A stretch of DNA of 57,998 nucleotides from CAVPMW01 sp963706515 (GCA_963706515.1 CAVPMW010000024.1:1-57998), one strand, 5' to 3'. Shown: positions 46,396-56,974, counted from the first letter of the stretch. A program made the numbers and translations. Notes: generated by a model not told the origin, from the sequence alone.

Positions 46396-47569
46396 ATGAC
46401 ATCTGATCAAACCACCCTCGAAGCGGGTCAGCTGCCGCCCAGCGAGCCGGTCGCTGTACCCCAGGCCAACCAGTTCCTGCGGGTCACTTCACGCGCCGAT
46501 CGCACTGCCAGCAGCGTGTTCATCATGCCTTCCGTGCTGGTGGTGCTCTTCCTGGCGATATTTCCGTTGATCATTTCGCTCTACCTGTCCTTATCCCGCT
46601 TTCAATTTGTCAAAGGTGGGTTTAAGATCACTTTCGTTGGACTGGCCAACTTTCGGAAATTATTCTTAGGCAGCGAGAAATCGCACTTCTTGGGGGTTTT
46701 CGGTCACCCTCAGTGCAGTAGGCTGGATGATTTTCGCCAGCGTCATCGCCTTATTGATTTATGCGCTTGTTTCGGGGCTTCATCCAGCGCCGGTTCAAAG
46801 CCCGCTCCCTGGTTGCCAATATATTGGTGTTTTTTTTCATCACTTCATTGATTTGGCTCATCATTGCCACCCTCAGCCCAGGTGGACGCCCGGGGACCAT
46901 GGTCGTCACCCTGTGTTATGTTTATATTGACATTTTTTTCCAATACTTCATTGGGCTTGGACTGGCCTTATTGGTAACTCAGCCGCTCCGTTTCCGGCGA
47001 TTTTTCCGGGTGGTGTACCTGATCCCGATGATGATCACCCCGGTCGGCATTGCCTACATGTTCTATATGTTGGTAGATACCGATAAGGGACCGTTCCAGC
47101 CGATCTGGCAGGGTTTGGGTTTGGGCATGTTTTCGTGGGTGAACAACCCCTGGGGGGCGCGCGGCGGTATGTTAGGCGACATCTGGCAATGGACGCCGTT
47201 CATGTTCATCGTCCTCCTGGCTGCTATCGAAGGCCAGTCTCTGGAATTGTTGGAGGCGGCACGGGTCGATGGCGCCAACCGCTGGCAGGCTTTCTGGCAC
47301 ATCACCTTCCCGCAGATCCTGCCGGTCACCACCACGCTGGTCCTGATCCGCATGATCGAAGCCTTCAAGATCGTCGATCTGCCCAATTTTTGACCAACGG
47401 CGGACCCGGTACAGCAACCGAATCGCTTACCTTGCAGTCCTTGATCGCCTGGCGCACACTGGATTTGGGAGGCTCGGCGGCAATTGCCTATACGTTACTG
47501 TTCCTGGTCACCTTTATTGGCATGTCTTATATCAGCCTCATCCGCCGGCGGGTGACAGGAGAATTGTGA
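46396..47569 (+). CDS. ABC sugar permease, MalF-like (three frameshifts)
   Basis: About 390 residues with a cytosolic N-terminal tail and six or more membrane helices. The EAA loop that contacts the ATPase is visible as EAARVDGANRWQAFWHITFP, and the C-terminal NGGPGTATESLTLQ is the usual MalF-family ending. Breaks fall near 46697, near 46781 (run of four G, one extra) and near 47392 (a run of five T, one missing). It is 91 bases downstream of the binding-protein gene and its stop is nearly contiguous with the second permease start. Confidence 0.85.
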
Positions 47570-47570
47570 C

Positions 47571-48601
47571 TTGTTAAAATCACTTTTCCATCGCAAGACA
47601 CTTTTTGAGCCATCCACCGGGGAAAAAGTGCTCATCTACATAGGTTTGATCGTATGGGCAATGGTTTGTTTATTTCCCATCTACTGGCTGATCGTCACCT
47701 CTTTCAAGCTGCCCATCGATGTGGACAATGGCCCATTCTATATCCCCTTCGTGGATTTCAAGCCCTCATTGCATGCCTGGCAGTACATCCTGGTGGGGGA
47801 TTTGGCCAACGATACGCGCAGAAACTTTTTAAATACCTTGATCGTCGCTCCAACCAGTGCAGCCATTGCTTTGTTTTTAGGAACAGGTGCTGCGTATCCT
47901 TGATCCGCTTTGAATATCGCCCACGTCTGGGGTCGATATTAGCCTTTATCTTATGCCTGGCAGGGGCAATTTTTGCCATTACCTTGGGCGTTAATTGGCA
48001 GATAGCATTTGGAGCCGCACTGGCACTATTCCTGATCGCACTTCTAACCATTGGCAGGCGCTTCCAGCGCAGCCTCAAGAACAACGACATTGCGTTCTGG
48101 CTGATCTCGCAGCGCATGCTGCCGCCGGTTGCCGTCGTAATCCCCATCTATATCCTTTTTCAGCGTCTGGCGCTCCTGGATACGCGTACCGCTTTGGTGA
48201 TCACCTATGTAGCCGTCAACCTGCCCATCGTTGTCTGGTTGATGCGCGACTATTTCACAACGATCCCCATCGAGCTGGAGGAGTGCGCGGCGATTGACGG
48301 CGCTTCACGCTACCGCATCTTCCAAACGATCGTCATCCCCCTGGCAGTTCCCGGCCTGGTAGCCACATTCCTGTTTATCCTGGTCTTCGCCTGGAACGAA
48401 TATCTGCTGGCGCTGTTCCTTTCCGGTGCAAAATCTCAGACCCTGCCCTTGACCATTGCCGCTCAGAACGCTACGCGAGGTCCCCAGTGGTGGTACATGT
48501 CGGTGCTGATCTTGATCATGATCACCCCGGTGATCCTCATCGCCATTGGTCTCGAGCGCTATATCGCCCGTGGCCTGTTAGTCGGCGCGGTCAAGGGCTG
48601 A
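47571..48601 (+). CDS. ABC sugar permease, MalG-like (one frameshift near 47900)
   Basis: About 343 residues with more membrane helices than usual. The N-terminal FPIYWLIVTSFKLPIDVDNG and TLIVAPTSAAIALFLGTGAA are MalG-like. After the break near 47900 the frame has two additional hydrophobic segments (LAFILCLAGAIFAITLG, AFGAALALFLIALLTI) before the conserved AFWLISQRMLPPVAVVIPIY. The EAA loop is LEECAAIDGASRYRIFQTIV. The start appears to be TTG 47571, one base after the previous stop. No ATPase gene follows; the subunit is probably encoded elsewhere. Confidence 0.82.
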
Positions 48602-48618
48602 TCGGTTATGGCCAGCCG

Positions 48619-49674
48619 ATGATCATTGAACCAACGGTGATTACACCCTCCCTGAATTCTTTGGCGACCGGGAGCATATCCTGGTGGAGCATGGTTCGCT
48701 AAAAGCTGCCACCTTCCGCTACCAAAATGGTGTCTGCGCTCTGCGCCTGGAGAACAATTCCGGCGAGCTGGTCATGCTCCCTTACCAGGGGCAGCAAATC
48801 TGGTCCGCAGAGTTCTATGGGCGCAGCTTGACTATGAAATCGATGTTCGCCGACCTCGCCAAGACTCGCGAATACCTGGCGAACTATGGCGGTTTTTTTC
48901 TGCACTGCGGCGTTACTGCTATGGGTGGACCTTCAAAGGAAGACACTCACCCTCTGCCACGGCGAGCTGCCCAACGCCCCCTATCAAAAAGCTTACCTGG
49001 TAGTCGGGCAGGATGAAAAAGGCGCTTACCTGGCATTGGGAGGCCAATACCAGCACACAATTGCCTTCAGCTGTAACTATGTAGCTGAACCATTGCTGAA
49101 CTTATACGCCGGATCGGCAATATTACGGTTAAGTATGGACGTCAGAAATCTCAAAGAGACGGAGATGGAGCTGATGTACCTGGGACATATCAACTTCCGC
49201 CCGGTGGATGACGGACGGCTGGTGTACAGCGCGCTGAAGGATCCTCGCCACGTCAGAGTGCGCACGAATATTCCCTCATATCCGTCCAAAAGCGGGTTAC
49301 GTTGAATTCCTGGACGAGCTTAAGGCCCATCCTGAAATGCACCATTCTTTGACCCCGGGGCTGATGTTCGATCCGGAAGTTGTTTTTTACATCGACTATC
49401 TTGCCGACGAGGAGGGTTGGGCGCATACTTTGCAGATCCACCCGGACGGGACGCGGATATGTCCGCCACCGCCCGGCGCAGCTCGATAAAGGTGTGCGCT
49501 GGATCTGCGGAACTCCCGACCAAGCGCGCTGGGGATGGTCTCGCCCGCTACGGCCGAGCCGGAGGGCTACCTGGCAGAAAAGGCAAAGGGCAACCTCAAA
49601 ATCATCCTCCCAAAGGCAGCTTCCATTTTGAGGTCGAGTTGGCGCGGTTTCTCCCGCTGAAGCCAGGAAAATAG
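48619..49674 (+). CDS. DUF4432 mutarotase-like protein (several frameshifts)
   Basis: About 350 residues scattered over at least five frame changes. Recognisable pieces are GDYTLPEFFGDREHILVEHG, LVMLPYQGQQIWSAEFYGR, YLVVGQDEKGAYLALGGQY, LMYLGHINFRPVDDGRLVYS, EFLDELKAHPEMHHSLTPGL and the terminal KGSFHFEVELARFLP. These match DUF4432/galactose-mutarotase-fold proteins that accompany sugar-utilisation operons. The breaks fall near 48630, 48935, 49265, 49455 and 49600. This is the most damaged gene in the window, so it could be a decaying gene rather than a pile of consensus errors. Confidence 0.68.
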
Positions 49675-49851
49675 AGAAAAAGATCGAGAGGATTATTTCA
49701 GATCTTCCAAAAATACCGTTGGCGAGCCAGGCAAAGAGACCCTGGACTATTGGGAAACCAATAGGACTAGAAGAATGGATGCTTCCAGCAGAGTGGTGCA
49801 GACCGGCGATTGAAGCTGATCAAAATATTAAATGTTAAAGGAATAAAAGTA

Positions 49852-51664
49852 ATGGCTACCATCAAAATGAACCCGCCAGTGAATCGCTTGATCGGCAACC
49901 CCCCCAAAGTTGGCATCCGTCCGACGATCGATGGACGGCGCAAGGGCGTGCGTGAAGCCCTGGAAGACACGACGATGGGCATGGCGCGCAGCGCAGCTGA
50001 CTTTCTCAGCAAGAACCTGCGCCATCCCAACGGCCTGCCGGTCGAATGCGTCATCGCGGATACCTGCATCGGCGGGGTCGCCGAGGCGGCTCAGACCGCT
50101 GCCAAATTCGCCAGAGAAGGCGTGGGGTTATCGCTCACCGTCACCCCCTGCTGGTGCTACGGCTCGGAGACGATGGACATGGACCCGCTGATCCCGAAAG
50201 CGGTGTGGGGATTCAACGGCACCGAGCGCCCGGGCGCGGTCTACCTGGCGGCTGTGCTGGCGGCGCACAACCAGAAAGGGCTGCCCGCTTTTGGCATTTA
50301 CGGGCGCGATGTGCAGGATGCGGGCGACACGACGATCCCGGAAGATGTGCAGGAGAAGATACTGCGTTTCGTCCGGGCCGGATTGAGCGTTGCCTGGCTG
50401 CGCGGCAAGTCGTATGCCTCGCTGGGCGGGGTCTCGATGGGCATCGCCGGCTCGATCGTCGACCAGGCTTTCTTCGAGAGCTATCTGGGGATGCGGGTAG
50501 AGTCGATCGACATGAGCGAGTTTACTCGCCGCATAGACGAAGGCATTTACGATCCGGAGGAATTCGAGCGCGCGCTTGCCTGGGTAAAAGAAAACTGCCC
50601 GGAAGGCAAAGATTACAACCCGCCCGCAGAACCAGCGCAGCCGGGCTCAAAAAGATCAGGATTGGGCAGTCTCGGTAAAAATGGCGCTGATCGCCCGGGA
50701 TATGATGGTGGGCAACCCGCGCCTGGCAGAATTGGGTTTTGGCGAAGAAGCCCTGGGCCACAATGCGATGGCCGGCGGTTTCCAGGGGCAGCGCCAGTGG
50801 ACGGATCATTTCCCCAACGGCGATTTTATGGAAGCCATCCTGAACACCTCGTTCGATTGGAACGGCATCCGCGAGCCGTACATCTTCGCCACCGAAAATG
50901 ACTCGCTCAACGGGACGAGCATGCTCTTCGGCCACCTGCTGACCGGTACCGCCCAGATCTTTGCCGACGTGCGCACCTACTGGAGCCCCGCGGCGGTCAA
51001 ACGGGTTACCGGCTATGAGCTCAGCGGGCGCGCCGCGGGCGGCATCCTGCACCTGATCAATTCCGGCCCGGCGGCGCTGGACTGCACCGGGCAGCAGGAG
51101 ATCGACGGCGAGCCAGCGATGAAGCCTTATTGGGAGATCACTCCCGACGAAGTCACGCGCTGCCTGGCGGCGACCACCTGGCACGCCAGCATCACCGAGT
51201 ACTTCCGCGGCGGCGGCTGGTCGACGCGCTTCAAGACCCGCGGCGGCATGCCGGTGACCATGTGCCGGCTGAACCTGGTCAAAGGGCTGGGTCCGGCCCT
51301 GCAGATCGCCGAAGGCTACACCGTCGACCTGCCGGCAGAGGTCCACAGCGTGCTGGACGAGCGCACGAACGCCACCTGGCCGACGACCTGGTTCGTGCCC
51401 ATTCTCTCCAGCAGCGGACCATTCAGGGACGTCTACACCGTAATGAACAACTGGGGCGCCAACCACGGAGCGATCGCCTACGGGCACATCGGCGCGGATT
51501 TGATCACCCTGGCCTCGATGCTGCGCATTCCGGTGTATATGCACAACGTCCCCGAGGAAAATATCTTCCGGCCGCACGCCTGGACATCTTTTGGCGCCAA
51601 TGACCTGCAGGGCGCCGATTTCCGGGCGTGTGCGAATTTCGGGCCATTATACGGCAAGTATTAG
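49852..51664 (+). CDS. L-fucose isomerase family protein (one frameshift near 50650)
   Basis: About 604 residues, the usual length of the family. The N-terminal part has VGIRPTIDGRRKGVREALED, CVIADTCIGG and TPCWCYGSETMDM, the conserved Trp/Cys metal-site surroundings. LPAFGIYGRDVQDAGDTTIP and the later FATENDSLNGTSMLFGH (active-site Glu) and GGMPVTMCRLNLVKGLGP also match. One extra G in GGGCTC breaks the frame at about 50650. The enzyme interconverts an aldose and a ketose (L-fucose or D-arabinose type) with Mn2+. ATG 49852 follows AAAGGAATAAAAGT. Confidence 0.92.
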
Positions 51665-51680
51665 CGCACAGATTACACAA

Positions 51681-53014
51681 ATGAGAGTACTCATTATCTC
51701 TGCCAACACCCTGCCGGCCTCACCCACCGGTCCGGCGTACGTAGCCGGCGCGGCATCTGGCAGCCGGGCACACGGTAGAGGTCTTCGAATCTCTGTTCGC
51801 TCAGGACCTGCCGTCTGAGCTGCAGGCGCAGATTGCCCGCTTCCAGCCTGAAGTGATCGGTATTTCCATCCGGCTGGTGCACGGGTACGTCATCGACGAG
51901 GGCACGGAATATCACACCCGGCACCTCGATCTGCGCATCCGCGTGAAAGAGATCGTGGATTGCATAAGAAAAGCCACCGCCGCGCCTATCATCCTGGGCG
52001 GTCCCGGGTTTAACTATTACGCCCAGGACTGGCTGGAATACCTGGACCTCGACTACGGCATTCGCGGCGAGGCGGATTTTTCGTTCCCGCTGTATTTGAA
52101 ACGGTTGGGGGAGGGCGGGGATATCAGTACAGTCCCAGGATGCGTTTACCGGCAAAATGGAGGATTCGGGTCAGCCCCGCGCGAGCGGGTTGCCGACCTG
52201 GACGCGACCGCCCTCCCGGCTTACGAGCTGTTCGACCTCGAGCGTTACGCGGAGTTCAATATCCCGCCGGGGATCCTCACCAAGCGCGGGCTGCGCTTTT
52301 CGCTGTACCTACTGCCCGTACAGCGCGATGGAAGGGACCCGCTACAGGTTAAAATCGCCGGGGCGCGTGGTGGCTGAGATCAAGCATATTCTGGAAGTAA
52401 AAGAACCCAGGCGGTTCATTTTCTGCGAAAATAACTTCAACGTCCCCCGCCCGCACGCCGAAGCCATCTGCCAGGAAATCATTGACCAGGGATTATCCAT
52501 TTCCTGGGGCAGCGGCGACCTGCGCCCGCTGGGGGTCACGGAGGATTTCTGCCAGTTAATGGCCGCTTCGGGCTGCAACTACATCAACCTGTCCATCGAG
52601 AGCGGCTCGGATAAGATGCTGCAGTGCATGCAGCGCGGCTATACGGTTGCTCAGGTCAGGCAAGCCCTGGACAGCCTGGAGGGGTCAGGGATTCCCTATG
52701 GAGCTTCATTGATGATCGGCGCTCCGGGGGAGACGCCCGAAACCGTCGCCGAATCGCTGGCATTGATCGATAGCTATTCCATCCCAGCCGGCACCTGGGT
52801 GACGATCGGGATCTGCCTGTGGACGCACCACCAACAAATGCTCGAGACCGCCCGGCGTGAAGGACAATTTACGCAGGATAATGAGCTCTTCAGCGGGGTG
52901 AATTATATGTCTCCGCAGCTGCCGCGGGATTATATGGTTGAGCTGATCGCGACCCTGCAGGCAAGGCAGGGATACACCGTACAGGTCAATAAACCGTTTG
53001 CGGAATACAGGTGA
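51681..53014 (+). CDS. B12-binding radical SAM protein (two frameshifts)
   Basis: About 443 residues: an N-terminal cobalamin-binding domain (MRVLIISANTLP, VEVFESLFAQDLP, IIGISIRLVHGY-like strand, IILGGPGFNYY) followed by a radical SAM domain with the [4Fe-4S] motif CAFRCTYCPYSAMEG. FIFCENNFNVPRPHAEAICQ and LSIESGSDKMLQCMQRGYT belong to the same barrel. Breaks lie near 51750 and at CGCGGGCTG near 52285, where one extra G hides the CxxxCxxC motif. Members perform methyl transfer, ring closure or thiol chemistry on many substrates. It is the only such enzyme in the sugar cluster and its role there is unclear. Confidence 0.88.
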
Positions 53015-53021
53015 CTATGAT

Positions 53022-53739
53022 ATGAAGTATTCCAATTTCACGAAAGTTATTTGAATCATTCGGATCGTCCGTCCGACACGCGACCCGCGCCGAGGTTCTC
53101 AAAGCTGCGGATACCGCGCTGCGCCTGGACACTGCCACGCTCACGGTACAGCCGCACTATATCCGCCTGGCTGTCGAGCAGCTCAAAGGCTCCGGGGTGC
53201 TGGTCGGTACGGTAGTCGGGTTTCCGCATGGGAATGAAACGCCGGATATGAAGGCTTACCAGGCGAATGTAGTCATGGACCTGGGAGCCCAGGAGATCGA
53301 TATGGTAATGAACATCCCTGCGCTGCTGAACGGCGAGCAGGAATTGTTTCTGGATGATATCCGGGGTGTGGTGCAAGCTGCGCGGGGCGCCAAAGTCAAA
53401 GTCATCACCGAGAATGGCTACCTGTCCCAGGAGGAAAAACGACGAGCCTGCCAGTGGATTGCCCAAGCGGGCGCAGATTTCGTAAAAACCGCGACCGCTT
53501 ATGCGGAGGGCGGCGCAACTTTGGATGACGTGCGTCTGATGTATGAAGCAGTCGAAGGGAAGTGCCTGGTCAAAGCTGCGGGGGGCATCCGCAGCGTCCC
53601 CGAGGTCCTGGATTTCCTGAAAGCAGGAGCACGACGGTTCGGCTCGACGAGAACCGACCAGTTTGTGCAGGCTTACCGTGAGCTGCCCGAAGAGCAGCGA
53701 TTCGCCTTTAGTGAGTTCATCGCGGACCTGGCGATATAA
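53022..53739 (+). CDS. DeoC-like aldolase (frameshift near 53050)
   Basis: About 238 residues of the deoxyribose-phosphate aldolase family. KAADTALRLDTATLTVQPHY, then GTVVGFPHGNETPDMKAYQA and IDMVMNIPALLNG match the DERA barrel. The Schiff-base Lys is in DFVKTATAYAEGG, and the second Lys in KCLVKAAGGIRS. The usual Cys in strand 2 (VCVxP) is Thr-x-Val here. The first 20 codons (MKYSNFTKVI) are separated from the rest by a frame change near 53050. It follows the radical SAM gene by 7 bases. A role in cleaving the keto-sugar phosphate made by the isomerase pathway is inference. Confidence 0.85.
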
Positions 53740-53796
53740 TTCAAAGTGTCCTGCTGTAATATCCGGATGCCGGACGCCTGAGAGTGGAGGCTCGTT

Positions 53797-54435
53797 CTAC
53801 CTGCCATCTTCTCCTCTGCCCAGGGCTTGATGGCAATCCTGGCACACCTGGCGGGTGCTCGCCTCATTTACATACATGACCTGTGCGTTCCCATCCGTGG
53901 CATGCCCGCCATGGCAGCTGGTGCAGGTCGCGGCGTTTGGATCTACTGCCTGCCAGCGTCCCAGGAAAATGTGGAAATGATTATTGAAGTTCTGCAGGTT
54001 GAAAATATTATGATGGCACTTCAAACAATTGCTTTCCCCAAAGGGTTGGGTCAGTTTTGCCGGCTGGACTGCGGTATGGGTGTAAAATGCCAGGGCGTTA
54101 TGCGCCCCGAGCAGCTCGGCGCTTACCCGCCCGGTCACGCCCTCGCCTGAGTGGCAATCAATGCAGCGCGTCTGCTTGGCTGTATGGAATGAAGCAAGGT
54201 CCACGGGCTGCGCATCCTGCGAGCGCTGGTAGAAAGTAGATTCAGGCTGGGTATGGCACGATGCGCAGAAAGCGTCGTGTCCTTCTTTGGTAGCGGCAAA
54301 TGTAAACCCGCTGGCGGTAAGCAGCACAACCACACCCAGCACTGCTAGAATTGCCAGCATTGCAGGTGATGGTTTCAGATGGATACCTTTTCGTCGCCTG
54401 GCGTTTTTCCTTTGTTTTCGTTTCGTGTTTGGCAT
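53797..54435 (-). CDS. membrane-anchored pentaheme cytochrome c (NapC/NirT-like)
   Basis: An intact 212-residue protein. A Lys/Arg-rich start and one membrane helix (AMLAILAVLGVVVLLTASG) lead to five CxxCH motifs: CASCH, CIDCH, CLKCH (followed by H), CTSCH and CQDCH. The heme-bearing domain would lie outside the membrane. The small number of hemes and the anchor resemble NapC/NrfH-type quinol-oxidising cytochromes, but no terminal reductase gene neighbours it. It converges on the aldolase gene with 57 bases between. ATG 54435 has a purine-rich leader (ACAGGGATC). Confidence 0.88.
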   Translation of the reverse strand: MPNTKRKQRKNARRRKGIHLKPSPAMLAILAVLGVVVLLTASGFTFAATKEGHDAFCASCHTQPESTFYQRSQDAQPVDLASFHTAKQTRCIDCHSGEGVTGRVSAELLGAHNALAFYTHTAVQPAKLTQPFGESNCLKCHHNIFNLQNFNNHFHIFLGRWQAVDPNAATCTSCHGGHATDGNAQVMYVNEASTRQVCQDCHQALGRGEDGR

Positions 54436-54526
54436 GGATGATCCCTGTATTCAGGAAGCCTTTATCCAACCCCGCAATGATAATTTTCTCACCAGAAACC
54501 TGCTAAAAACATGAGAGTGTTCTGAA

Positions 54527-54877
54527 ATGGATATTAATGATTTTTTGGCTTCGTATGCTCCGCAGATTCAGTCGCTGGTCTTCCAGCTGCGCGATTTAGT
54601 GCTGGCTGCCTTCCCGGGCGCCATCGAGCAGGTGGATCCCCCATCAAAGATCATTGCGTATGGCACCGACCGGACTTATCGCGGACTGGTGTGTGCGATC
54701 GCGCCTTACCGGGAGCATGTCAACCTGATGTTCGCCAGGGGAGTTGAGCTGTCCGATCCGCAGCACCTCCTCGAAGGAACGGGTAAGCGCGCCCGACACG
54801 TCAAAATCCAGACCTCCGCGGACCTCGAGAACCCGGCCCTGTTGGATTTGCTCAACGAGGCGATAAACCTGGAGTAA
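54527..54877 (+). CDS. DUF1801 (YdhG-like) protein
   Basis: A 116-residue protein with the DUF1801 pattern: DINDFLASYAPQIQSLVFQL, then AFPGAIEQVDPPSKIIAYG, CAIAPYREHVNLMFARGVEL, and LLEGTGKRARHVKIQTSADL. This fold (YdhG/phosphoribosylpyrophosphate-binding-like) is widespread, small and functionally unassigned; some members have been tied to iron or peptide processes. The frame is intact. It is divergent from the cytochrome gene and followed by a DUF5946 gene. Confidence 0.82.
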   Translation: MDINDFLASYAPQIQSLVFQLRDLVLAAFPGAIEQVDPPSKIIAYGTDRTYRGLVCAIAPYREHVNLMFARGVELSDPQHLLEGTGKRARHVKIQTSADLENPALLDLLNEAINLE

Positions 54878-54947
54878 AAGTCTTTACTCGGCCGAGGAGT
54901 GCGGGTTGTAGAATGGACCCAAGGGAATCGGTTAATCGTCGTTTTCA

Positions 54948-55460
54948 ATGAATATAGAGAACTCTGCTAATTACCAGGTTCAAACGAGCGATAGTCGCTG
55001 TCCGGAGTGCGGTGCAGTCGTTGCTGGCGGACGCGATGGGTGCCAGGCTTTGTTAGCCGGGCTCAGCGCCCAGGTGTATGCGGACCAGCGTTTTGCAGCC
55101 GTTTACAACCTGGCATTCGATACGTATTGCATGCAGCACGTGGAGACGTACTGCCGCTCAGCAAAATCTTATGCGGCCCATCTCACCCGCTTGTGCTGCG
55201 GGCTGGAGTTTGAGGGCGCTCCCGAGGTTTATGCTGCAATCCAGAGCTGGCTGAACGGCGCTTCGCCGGTGGCAAAGCCTTCCGTCCTGCCATCCCGGGG
55301 ACGGTTAACCATAGCCAGTGTGATTGGAGCCCAATCGATAGCAGAACACAAGCACCTTGTGCGCGCCTGGGCAGAAGACGTTTGGGGAGCTTACGCTGTC
55401 CAGCACAGCCTGGCGCGGGGATGGGTCCAGGCTGCCTTACAGAGGCAGGATAAAGCTTGA
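54948..55460 (+). CDS. DUF5946 family protein
   Basis: A 170-residue protein. A Cys-rich start (RCPECGAVVAGGRDGCQAL) is followed by FAAVYNLAFDTYCMQHVETY, CRSAKSYAAHLTRLCCGLEF and a C-terminal helical segment (VRAWAEDVWGAYAVQHSLAR). This arrangement fits DUF5946, a family of unknown function with a zinc-ribbon-like N-terminus. The frame is intact. It is 70 bases downstream of the DUF1801 gene and 21 bases upstream of a hydrolase on the same strand. Confidence 0.78.
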   Translation: MNIENSANYQVQTSDSRCPECGAVVAGGRDGCQALLAGLSAQVYADQRFAAVYNLAFDTYCMQHVETYCRSAKSYAAHLTRLCCGLEFEGAPEVYAAIQSWLNGASPVAKPSVLPSRGRLTIASVIGAQSIAEHKHLVRAWAEDVWGAYAVQHSLARGWVQAALQRQDKA

Positions 55461-55481
55461 GTTGGGTAGGAGGGGTAACCG

Positions 55482-56366
55482 GTGACTTCGTCAACCTTCT
55501 CAGACCCCAGAATCGCAAAGCTTTACGAGCATGTCCCCGCAGACCAGCATAGACGGCTTCTAATTTTCCGCCAGCGTTTTCCTTACCGGACTTCAATGAT
55601 CGATGGGGTGGAGTGGCGGATCATCGATACACTGTCAGGCAGTTCAATTCTCTTCGTGCCTGCCTCAGGAACGGGTGTTGCAGAAGTCGGCTGGCAGACG
55701 ATCGAGCATCTTGCAAAGAAGTATCGGGTCATTTCGCCCGATTATCCACCCCTGGGTGACCTTAACGCCATGTTCTGCGGGGTGATCGAGCTCTTCGACC
55801 AGCTGGGGATCAGCCAGGTAGATGCCCTGGGAGGCTCCGGAGGGACGTTGTTCATGCAGCCATTCATGCTGACTTATCCTGAACGATTTGGCAAGATTAT
55901 CTTAACCACACCTGTCCCACCTGATCCAGCGCGTGGCGAGCAGATCAGTAGTTCCTTGAAGTGGCTGCGCTGGATGCCGACTCCCATCCTGCGCTGGCTG
56001 ACGATGAAATCCTTCGAGCGATTGTTGAGCGCTGATTCAAACCAGCCAGATATGGCGCTAACGAAAGCGCTGCTCAAAGAGGTGGTCCAATACCGCCTGC
56101 AACGTAAAAATTTCCTGGGGATGCTGGCTATGGTCGCGGATATGACCGACAGCTTCAGCTATTCTGCACACGATCTTCAGAAGTGGACAGGGCAGCTGCT
56201 GTTGATCTTTGGAAAGGATGACCCGGCAACCCCTGAGCCGGTACGCGCTAAGATGCTCGCTTTATATCCAACCGCGCAGGTGAAGGTGTTCGAAGGGGGA
56301 CACGGAATAGCGGTGACCCATCAGGCGGAATACTTTGCGGCGATTGACCAGTTTTTGGATCATTAA
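55482..56366 (+). CDS. alpha/beta hydrolase
   Basis: An intact 294-residue alpha/beta hydrolase. The nucleophile elbow is ALGGSGGTLFMQPFML, the acid is likely in LLLIFGKDDPATPEPV, and the His in FEGGHGIAVTHQ. A predicted cap domain occupies the middle (LRWMPTPILRWLTMKSFERL). The start is GTG 55482 with GGAGGGG upstream; the protein has no signal peptide. Substrates are unknown: members include esterases, haloalkane dehalogenases and lactonases. It follows DUF5946 on the same strand and converges on the TetR gene. Confidence 0.85.
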   Translation: MTSSTFSDPRIAKLYEHVPADQHRRLLIFRQRFPYRTSMIDGVEWRIIDTLSGSSILFVPASGTGVAEVGWQTIEHLAKKYRVISPDYPPLGDLNAMFCGVIELFDQLGISQVDALGGSGGTLFMQPFMLTYPERFGKIILTTPVPPDPARGEQISSSLKWLRWMPTPILRWLTMKSFERLLSADSNQPDMALTKALLKEVVQYRLQRKNFLGMLAMVADMTDSFSYSAHDLQKWTGQLLLIFGKDDPATPEPVRAKMLALYPTAQVKVFEGGHGIAVTHQAEYFAAIDQFLDH

Positions 56367-56389
56367 TCGCGCCGGCGCAGGTACTGTTT

Positions 56390-56974
56390 CTACCTTCCCA
56401 CCCGGTTTGCCCCCAGGCCATTGACAAATATCTCTAAGAACCGGCGAAAACTCTCGTCGCAGTCGAGCGGCAGGCCAAACCCACCCGCCAGCTCTAACGC
56501 AGCAAAACCATGCACCAGGCTGCGCAAGCCACGCGCGGCGTGTACAGCATCTTCGCCTTGTAATCCTAAGGAAGCCAGCACAGCCAGAACGATTGCCAGG
56601 ACGCGGTTTTCCGTCTCCTGAAGCTCGGCATCGCCTGGATTTTGCACCCGTGATGCGCTCAGGGTCGCCATATAAACCCCTGGGTTTTCCTTGATATATG
56701 CCCGGTACGCCCCAGCAAGCGCGATCAACGCCTGTGAGCCGCTTTTACCTATGGCGACCTGAGCCAGGCGGTCTGCCAGCATCCTGGCATTCAGCAAAGC
56801 CAGCTCGCGGTATAAGCCAGGCAAACCAGCGACATGGTTGTAGAGTGAAGGTGGCTGCACGCCGAGCTTGGCTGCCAGGCGGTGTAAAGTCAGCGCCTCG
56901 ACGCCGTCCGAGTTGAGCAGCTCAGCGGCAGCCTGGACTACTGCAGAGGTGGTCAGGCCCGCTTTAGGCGTCAT
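56390..56974 (-). CDS. TetR-family transcriptional regulator with WHG domain
   Basis: An intact 194-residue repressor. The HTH is DGVEALTLHRLAAKLGVQPP then SLYNHVAGLPGLYRELALL; the C-terminal part GLRSLVHGFAALELAGGFG is the WHG ligand-binding domain. ATG 56974 overlaps the upstream hydrolase stop by 11 bases, so both genes share one transcript that begins at a promoter with two operator-like palindromes. The repressor therefore most likely controls its own operon. The ligand is unknown. Confidence 0.92.
   Translation of the reverse strand: MTPKAGLTTSAVVQAAAELLNSDGVEALTLHRLAAKLGVQPPSLYNHVAGLPGLYRELALLNARMLADRLAQVAIGKSGSQALIALAGAYRAYIKENPGVYMATLSASRVQNPGDAELQETENRVLAIVLAVLASLGLQGEDAVHAARGLRSLVHGFAALELAGGFGLPLDCDESFRRFLEIFVNGLGANRVGR

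Noticed and set aside
1208..52290. Programmed frameshifting as explanation for the frame breaks
   Set aside because: The breaks occur in too many unrelated genes, in different sequence contexts and without shared slippery sites or downstream structures; indel error is simpler.
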